Positions 56,805 to 64,000 of a stretch of 64,000 nt of DNA are shown piece after piece. The notes under the pieces were generated by a model, which did not search any database, had not been told where the DNA came from, and saw nothing but the letters and a program-made list of their open reading frames with translations. The DNA is taken from contig CM051458.1 of assembly GCA_028274465.1 (NCBI GenBank), positions 29,586,692 to 29,650,691 on the forward strand. The letters run 5' to 3'. This DNA is from Plantago ovata (Eukaryota > Streptophyta > Magnoliopsida > Lamiales > Plantaginaceae). Each line of letters starts with the position of its first letter. Positions within the stretch are counted from its first letter, which is position 1. Both the position numbers and the translations under genes were made by a program.

Positions 56805-57600
56805 ATGGCGAGAATCTCGCTCCGTGCTGTCTTAGAGAAGCAAATTTTGACCGGACCAAACTTCCTAGATTGGATCAGGAATATATGTTTGGTGCTGAGG
56901 TACGAAAGGATTGAGTACGTCTTGGACGAGGCTAATCCCGTGTGTCACGAGAATCAGACTGCCGATCAAGTTGCTGATTTGGAATCAAGCCAACAAGGCA
57001 AGGTCTGATAAGCATCATGAGGTTGCTAGATCCGCGCAGTGTATTATGCTGGCGGCAATGAGCAATGAGCTGCAGAGGCAACATGAAAGCATGTTGCCGC
57101 ATGAGATGCTGAAGCATCTTGAGTCGGTCTTTAAGACGACAGCTAGAAGTGTTGAATTTGATTTGATCAAAGAGATACACAGATGCAAGCTCAATGAAGG
57201 AGGGTACATGTCTGAACATGTTCTCAAGATGAGAATAAGATCATGGTGATCTTTGTCCTTCATTCATTGCCGAGTTCGTATTCGCAGTTCATCGTTAACC
57301 ACCATGAATGCGAAGGACGTAACACTGCCCGAACTCCATAATCTGCTGAGTGACATATGATCAAACTCTTCCTAAGAAGGAAAAGTCGATCATGTTTGTT
57401 GGGCAACCGTCAAACCGAAACCCGAGAAACAAAGGTGCTAAGGGTAAGGGAAAGTCGGGAGCCAAGGCTAACACTTCGAGTGATAAGCCTAAGCGTCTGA
57501 AGCAGAAAAAGGAAGTTCAAGAGAAGCGGAACGGTACGCACAGATGAATGTCGTTTCTGTAAGCAGAAAGGACATTGGAAGAAAGATTGCCCTAAGATGA
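56805..57600 (+). pseudogene. Copia gag, multiply frameshifted
   Basis: ATG 56805 (MARISLRAVLEKQILTGPNFLD). One extra T near 56975 shifts the frame, and the second piece runs LAAMSNELQRQHESM to KLNEGGYMSEHVLKM. Further breaks near 57246, 57355 and 57545 follow. The zinc knuckle CRFCKQKGHWKKDC (CX2CX4HX4C) survives near 57550-57591. The truncated copy at 45836 lacks the first shift. Confidence 0.83.
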
Positions 57601-58890
57601 GGGCAGATCAAGCTAAGAAGCCACTGACTTCTAGCTCAGGTATGTTTGTTATCGAAATGAACATGACTACTTTTGACTCCAATGGTTGGGTATTAGATAC
57701 AGTCTGTGGCTCGCACATTTATAATAATGTGCAAGGGGCCATTGAACACAGGCTAGTCAAGCAAGGTGCAATCAACTTGCATGTTGGGAACGGCAATCCA
57801 GCTGAAGCCAAACGCGTTGGACGCTGCAAGATAGATTTACCATCAGGACAATGTTTGGAACTTGATAACGTTTATTTTGTTCCATCCATTGTCAGAAATA
57901 TTATTTCCATTCCATTGTTGGACAATTTGGATTTTTCCTCATACTTGTTATTTTTCATTAAATGACCAGTATTATGGAAAAGCTCGCTTAGTGAATGGTT
58001 TATATATATTTTGCAAAGTAGTCTACCTTTATTTCAAATACATAACAAACAACCGTCTTCAAGTAGGAAGAATAATCCATCTTATCTATGTCATTGTCGG
58101 CTAGGCCATATCAATGAAACACGGATTCAAAGACTAAGGAAGTTGGACTACTTAGAACCATTTGATTTTGAATCATATGGTACATGCGAATCATGTGTTA
58201 AGGGTAAGATGACGAACAAACCTTTTGTTGGACAAGGTGTTCGTGCCACTCGCTGCTTAGAGCTCATACATACCAATGTATGTGGACTTTTTAAAGACCA
58301 TGCGCGTGGGGGTTATCCTTACTTCGTTATCTTTACTGACGATTTCTCAAGGTATGGATATATTTATCTTATGAAGGATAAATCCGAGACCTTTGGGAAA
58401 ATTCAAGAAGTTTAGGAATGAGAGAATGAATTGAACCTAAGGATAATCACTCTTCAATCGGATCGAGGAGGTGAATACCTTAGTGAAGAATTTATCGACT
58501 GCTTGAAGGAAAGTGGAATTCAATCGCAATGGACTCCTCCTGGAACACCACAGTTAAATGGTGTGTCTGAGAGAGAGGAATCGAACCCTGTTAGACATGG
58601 TGAGATCAATGATTGGATTCTCGACTCTTCCAAGACATCTATGGGGATATGCACTACAAACTACAATCTACATTCTGAACTGTGTACCATCTAAATCAGT
58701 GGAGAAAACTCCTTGTGAGTTATGGAAGGGAAAGAAGCCCTCACTGGGCTATCTTAGACCTTGGGGCTGTCTTGCGATAGTCAAACTGATGCTCAGTGAT
58801 AAGTTAGATGCCAAGGGTGTCAAAGTATATTTCATAGGCTATCCTCGTTAGACGAGAGGCTATGAATTCTATCATGCTGAAGATCACTAG
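57601..58890 (+). pseudogene. Copia protease and integrase, broken
   Basis: Protease motif WVLDTVCGSHIYNN near 57689 has Val where Gly or Ala is usual. The zinc-binding pre-integrase domain reads CHCRLGHINETRIQRL ... CESCVKGK. In the integrase core the first acidic position is IHTNVCGLF (Asn for Asp), the second is QSDRGGEYLS, and the Glu lies in a duplicated GVSEREE. Breaks occur near 57963, 58415, 58575 and 58849. The loss of catalytic residues as well as frame shows long decay. Confidence 0.83.
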
Positions 58891-60960
58891 GTGATAGTAT
58901 CTAGAAACGTTAAGTTTTTAGAAGCAGAAAACCTCGAAGAAGAGAGGTTAGAGGACATGATAGAACATGAAGAAATTCAAGACTTTGACACGCGCGAACA
59001 TGAGTTCTCTAAATCTTCTGATTTGGACTCAAATTCAGTGGGAGTTTTCGAAGCAGACAAGGGTAATGATATGACACTTGCTAGGCATGTCATAGTCAGT
59101 GGGAGTCATGTGATTAGATCAACAGTTGAAACCACACCAATAGAACCCGTTGTCAATCAAACTGTGCAACGAGTTGTAGAAGAGCAGCCTCCCGCTAGGG
59201 AACAGGGTCGCGTGGCGCGGCTAGCTGCATTAGTGCCCACTGATAATGTTCGTATTACACGAAGCCAGAAAAGAAAAGCACCAGAACAAGTCGAGCTCCG
59301 TAGGTCGAAGAGGATCCTAAGAGGACCTCAGAAGCAAAGCCTTATGATAGAAGACATCAGTAAACTTGATGTCGGCTTATCAGATCGGGAAGATCCCGAG
59401 ACCTACAAAGAGGCAATAATTGATATTGACTCAGACAAATGGCAAGAGGCCATGGAATTAGAAATGGATTCAATGTACCAGAACCAAGTTTGGAACTTGG
59501 TAGACTTGCCCCAAGGGGTTAGACCAATTGGGTCCAAATGGGTCTTTAAACGAAAGACAGATGCCGATGGCAAGGTACAAAAGCACAAAGCTAGTCTTGT
59601 GGCGAAAAGCTACACGCAAAGGTATGGCATCGATTACGATGAAACCTTTTCACCGGTAGCAAAATTGAAGTCCATTCGAATTCTACTTGCGATAGCTGCC
59701 TACTATGATTATGAGATCGGGTAGATGGATGTAAAGAATGCCTTCCTCAATGGCAACCTTGAGGAAGAGGTCTATATGGTATAGCCGGAAGGTTTTATTA
59801 GTAAAACCAGGGCAACTGCTGTATGCAAATTACAGAGATCCATATATGGGCTAAAGCAAGCGTCTATGAGCTGGAATATCCGCTTCGATGAAGCTGTCAA
59901 ATGGTTTGATTTCATCAGAAGCAAGGAAGATCCCTGTGTCTACACTAGGCACAGCGACAAGGGAGTCGTTTTCATGATCATCTATGTTGATGACATTTTG
60001 ATCATGGGAAACAATGTCTCTATACTAGAAGAGATAAAGTTTGGTTATCAAGTACCTTCTCAATGAAGGACTTGGGTGAACATCCTAGGGATCAAGATCT
60101 ATAGAGATAGATCCAAGAGGATGTTAGGATTGACACAGTCCACCTACATCGACAAAATACTGAAGCGTTGTAAGATGGACGACTCAAACAGAGGCTTTCT
60201 CCCAGCTAGGCATGGGATTGTCTTATCAGTTAAGGATAGTCCTAAAACTGATGAAGAAAGAAAAGCAATGAGTCGTGTGCCCTATGTTGCGGCAGTAGGA
60301 TTTATAATGTATGCAATGAATTGCATAAGGCTCGATGTGGCATATGCGATTAGTGTCACTTGTCGACACGAACAGAATCCAGGAGTACCTCACTGGACTG
60401 CTGTAAAGAACATTCTTAAGTACCTTCGACGGACTAAAAACATGTTCTTGGTGTTTGGTGGAGAACCAGAATTAAAGATGTCTGGTTATGTCGTCGCTGG
60501 ATTTTAATCAGATCCTGATGACTTTGAGTCACAGACAGGATACGTATTCAAATTGAACGGAGGAGCTGTCTGTTGGAAGAGTTCTAAGCAAGCCACGATT
60601 GCTGACTCATCCATAGAAGCCGAGTACATTGCTGGATCAGAAGCTTCGAAAGAAGCTGTCTGGATTTCAGAGTTCTTGAAGGAATTGAGGGTTGTTCCTG
60701 CTCCTAGTCCAATAACGATTTGTTGGGACAATACGGGCGCCGTCGCTCAAGCTAAGGAGCCTAGATCTACAAACAAGAACGTGCATGTACTTAGAAAATA
60801 TCACGTTATACGTGAGATTATTGATAGAGGAGAAGTTAGTATAGAACGTGTCTCTACCACGGACAACGTGGCAGATCCTTTCACCAAGGTCTTATCAGTG
60901 GAAGTCCACTTAAGACATTATGCTAATCTTGACATTAGGCATAAAGGTGACTGGCTCTAG
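58891..60960 (+). pseudogene. Copia reverse transcriptase and RNase H, broken
   Basis: Acidic linker, then RT: WQEAMELEMDSMYQNQVWNL, GSKWVFKRKTDADG, YGIDYDETFSPVAKL, a stop replacing Gln before MDVKNAFLNGN (59722), another stop before PEGF, LQRSIYGLKQASMSW and IIYVDDILIMG with the catalytic DD. RNase H follows with SKQATIADSSIEAEYIAGSEA, ITICWDNTGAVAQAKEPR and a normal end GDWL at 60960. A frameshift near 60064 and a stop at ~60505 add to the damage. Confidence 0.87.
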
Positions 60961-60961
60961 T

Positions 60962-60974
60962 CCAAGTGGGAGAT
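60962..60974 (+). other. Copia polypurine tract
   Basis: CCAAGTGGGAGAT directly before the 3' LTR start TGATAG, and directly after the polyprotein stop. Confidence 0.85.
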
Positions 60975-63091
60975 TGATAGTGTATATGTCCTAGAGACAG
61001 TCCTTACTAAGGGCACGGTGCCCTTATAGAGGGCATATATGTACTATTACACAGGTCAACGTAATATAATATATGTTTGTTGCAATTTACTATTGAGTAT
61101 CGCTTTCATATTTATATTACACCGGGCTGCAGCATGTCATATCTTTATTACTGTCTGTATTGATATTAAACATGTCCCCTCTGATAGATGACCGATCACA
61201 CAGATAGTGGGAGCTATGTGAGTTATCATCTATCCCAAACTCTCCCTAGTCGAGGTTCATCTCGGATGTGGGGGTCTGAATGAACCAAACAAGACTAGTA
61301 TGCGTGGAGGTTATACTTATTGGAGCAAGTGTGAGCCGATCCCACGGCCACGGAACGGATTGTTGTACAATCGAGAAACGTTCCCATAACTGCGCATAGT
61401 TGTTCGAAGAAGCTTTATCGAACAATGGAAGTACCCACCGAACACTCCCATAGATGTATACTCTACACCGAAGTGTCTATGGGAACCGGTGAGTTGTCGA
61501 AGTGATGCCAGTCGTACTTTGGACTTACAAGACTTTATCATCACATTTGTTGCCCCATATCCTTGGTGGACCCGTCGATGTCAGCTCTGAATAAGCAGTT
61601 GACCTAAGACACGATCCAGGATTATGGCTACATACAAATGGGGGTGATAAGTGATTCTGTGAAGGATTCATCTCTCAAGTGTAGCACAGGAGAGCACTGC
61701 TCATAGTCGTTCATAGTTGTGATGGTAAAACCGCTGGCCAGCGTATCAATATTATTATGATGGTCATAATAGATATTGGATTCACCATGCAACTCACTGA
61801 AGATGCCCGTGGATGTATTATTGGGATAGACACTTCATCGATCCTAGATATATTCGAGCAAGTCAGATGAAGGGATGTTACCATCGCCGCGTTGAGCGCA
61901 ACAGACTTCGCAACGAAAGGGTTAGCTTTGAGAAACCTCTCAAACGTCCTCATGTATTAATATTGCAAATGGAACCGTCTAGGAATTCCATGTTGCCTAG
62001 TCTAAGACTTGCTTAATACGATGAGGCCCTATGGGTCACACTATGTGGTGATTCACTCTATCAGAATATCCTTGAAGATGGAATCGCAATTAATTTGGAA
62101 TTAATTGTGATTGATGGATTATAATTGATTTGGAATTAATTATAATATTTAGTGGTTCAATTAATGATTTGGAATTATTAATTGAATTGGATAATTAATT
62201 GTATTTTATGTAAATACAATTAAAGATTATATTTTGGAAATATAATAGAGGTTTGATTTGAAAGGATATGTTAATTTAGAATTAACATATTCACATGGGC
62301 AAAATCTACTTGGAGTTTGAATTGCCTTAGAACTATAAGTGGGTCACAAAATCGGGACCCACCTATCACCCTTAGGACACGCGCGCGCGTGCGAGATGGA
62401 GTAGGGGAAGGAGTTCGACTCCTTCCTCTATTAGAAGTCTAAGGGATAAGTTAGATTTTCCTGATTGAGTTTTAATTTGATTGGGAATGAATCTAGACTT
62501 GATATTGGTTTCCTTGTGCGATAAGAATTAGATTCTTATTCCTTTACGAAGTCTAATTGCTTATGCTTTAGGCTTCTATAGACTACTATATATAGTAGAC
62601 TATTAGAGAGCTTTTGAGACACAGTTTCAGACATAGATTTTCACACAGTTGAAGAATCAAATTCTTAGAGAATTATTCTACCCAGTTTTCTTAGAGAAAA
62701 TAAAAAGCTCTCCCCTACCTCTCCACCTAAGCCACGCGCGCGCCACCTGCCGGAGGAATCGCCGCCCCATCTTCTTGGTCACACAAAGAATATCCTAGCA
62801 TTCTTTCCAATAGGCTGTTCATCCGTGGATACCAAGGTTGAGGTTCCAGGAGCTGGAAACTAACTTTTATTGTCTTGCAGATAATCAAAGTATTGCAGAT
62901 ATCTTCGACGAAGGAGAAGATACACCGGATTATTTCGAAGACTTGGAAGCTGCTTTGGAAGTAAGGTTAGTCTTCTAATTGACGTGTTTAAATATATACG
63001 GCATATACATAATAAATTAACCTGTATGTTAAGAAAATATTTGAAATTCCGCTGCGTACCCTAGGGGTTACTCTGACCATATTTTCTTACA
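60975..63091 (+). repeat. Copia 3' LTR
   Basis: 2117 bp, TGATAGTGTATATG to TTTTCTTACA, followed by GGGAC. It includes the hairpin GGAAGGAGT-TCG-ACTCCTTCC at 62406-62426 that the 5' LTR has lost. Otherwise it is near-identical to the 5' LTR. Confidence 0.94.
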
Positions 63092-63808
63092 GGGACACTC
63101 AAGATCCCAGTGTTCCTTTGGTAGTTTCTCTTGACATCTTTTTCTATGAAGTCCCAGAGATATTAGTGGATACCGAAAGCTCAACCAATCTCATTTTCAC
63201 AAGTACTCTAAAAAGATGAAAATTGACCTGAGGGAAGGATTGAAAGAAGTGGTGAGCGCCCTAGTAGGGTTCGGAGGACAGCCAATGATGCCCCTTGGGA
63301 GTTTGATCCTACCGGTGTCTATGGGCAAGGATCCTTTCAGAGTAACAAAGTCGGTTACATTCTTGGTAGTCGATATTACTTTCGACTATTATGTGGTAAT
63401 AGGCGACCTGCATTGTAACAATTCAAGGCTGTTGTCTCAACCGTCCACAACCGCATGAAGTTTCCTTGCGATGACGGAGCTGTAGGGCAAGAGATTGGAA
63501 ACATAAGAGAGGGGTGGGAGTGTTATACTCTTTCCGCAAGCGTGACCTCGAGCGCACGTTTCGTCCTAGGAGACAGGGATCCGAAAGCAAGAGCTAATAC
63601 TTTTTACTCCATCCGAGGAACCCGGGCCCGTAGAAAATCTAAAACGCCTAGTCCGACAGTAAGGCGAAGAAAAGCGGTCCGGAGGAAAGAACAAAGTTTA
63701 GAAGTGGCAGAGATAAAAGAGCTCGAAGAGTACAAAGTAATTGCTTCCATCCCTACGACCTCAAAGAAGAAAGCATTCTTTGAAGAAAACAAGATTGAAG
63801 CAAAATAG
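63092..63808 (+). pseudogene. Tat protease, 3' piece, and linker
   Basis: Continues the protease interrupted at 53254. The active-site segment reads EILVDTESSTNLIF, so Glu replaces the catalytic-loop Gly of D-S/T-G. It then runs GFGGQPMMPLGSLILPV, FRVTKSVTFLVVD and YYVVIGDLH. A stop at 63456 is followed by MKFPCDDGAVGQEIGN in another frame, then a Lys/Arg-rich linker to 63808. Two or more lesions make it non-functional. Confidence 0.82.
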
Positions 63809-64000
63809 TCTTTGAAAGAAATTCAAGTGGTAGAAGGGTCCTCCGACAAGGTCACAAGGATAGGGACAGAGATGACCGCTGAGGTACGAATGAAGGTCAT
63901 CCAATGCCTCAAAGACAACAATGATGTTTTCGCATGGAGTATGGAGGATCTCAAAGGAACTGACCCTAGGGTCGCGGTTCAGCGTCTGAACATAGATCCC
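63809..64000 (+). pseudogene. Tat RT N-terminal start, cut by window edge
   Basis: In the frame after the 63808 stop the sequence reads VIQCLKDNNDVFAWSMEDL and then VAVQRLNIDP. This is the conserved lead-in to Tat-type reverse transcriptase. The RT catalytic part lies beyond the window. Confidence 0.75.

Larger units (their letters stand above)
53255..63091 (+). mobile_element. Complete Ty1/copia retrotransposon, internally degenerate
   Basis: LTRs 53255-55328 and 60975-63091, tRNA-Met primer site, gag, protease, integrase, RT and RNase H in copia order, polypurine tract, and target duplication GGGAC. Over the first ~345 bp the LTRs differ at about four positions. The internal region nevertheless carries at least twelve stops or frameshifts. 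It sits in the protease of a Tat gypsy element. The copia sub-lineage was not assigned. Confidence 0.93.
50489..64000 (+). mobile_element. Tat-lineage Ty3/gypsy element, interrupted, runs off the window
   Basis: LTR remnant (50489-50995), primer binding site, gag and the first part of protease (to 53254). It is then split by a copia element and resumes at 63092 with the rest of protease and the start of RT. Gag and protease wording (PTLENYDGT-like, GFGGQPMMPLGSL, MKFPCDDGAVGQ) is of the Tat/Retand type. Several frameshifts and stops are present. The host sequence is duplicated as GGGAC at 53250-53254 and 63092-63096. Confidence 0.85.

Overview
The window is plant nuclear DNA made almost entirely of transposable elements. 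No host gene, rRNA, tRNA or CRISPR array could be supported. The families present (a MuDR-type Mutator transposase with a spliced coding region, Athila/Tat-lineage Ty3/gypsy elements and SIRE-like plus other Ty1/copia elements) point to a flowering plant, probably a repeat-rich heterochromatic or pericentromeric region. The species cannot be named from sequence alone.

Layout. 1-2282 (minus): 5' half of a Mutator-like transposase, open as far as it is visible, with one intron. 2489-5540: AT-rich, gene-free, with oppositely oriented CCATGTTT/AACATGG arrays. 5541-19906 (minus): a broken SIRE-like copia element. It is split by a complete Athila-like gypsy element (here AthA, 6023-15686) with a 5 bp target duplication GTAGT. 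19907-38961: two related gypsy copies (family A') lying head to head around 33.1 kb as a large imperfect inverted repeat. The left copy is itself interrupted by a different element (family C, 23408-31165). 38962-42257: a second, plus-strand C fragment. 42258-46111: the 5' part of a copia element. 46112-50488 (minus): a third gypsy family (D). 50489-64000: a Tat-lineage gypsy element whose protease region was split by a copia element (53255-63091) with a GGGAC target duplication and two roughly 2.1 kb LTRs.

How the parts relate. AthA encodes gag, protease, reverse transcriptase, RNase H and integrase but has no third ORF. Families A', C and D show a gag-protease ORF that always ends shortly after the protease, then a small hairpin, and in A' and C a separate ORF3 of the plant Athila env-position type. 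In none of the five copies is there any reverse transcriptase, RNase H or integrase. A' shares its LTR and its 3' noncoding region with AthA. This suggests non-autonomous partners that would use an AthA-like enzyme set.

The strongest unexplained signals are noncoding: (i) GC-rich near-palindromes of the form N-GCG-NNN-CGC-N whose flanks differ by family yet stay paired, sitting just upstream of the LTR TATA boxes and again in internal spacers; (ii) repeated CCTATTC-loop-GAATAGG hairpins followed by a copy of the polypurine tract; (iii) a hairpin about 44 nt after the protease stop. All protein-coding retroelement regions carry stops or frameshifts, so none of the retroelements looks independently active. 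All identity estimates were made by eye.
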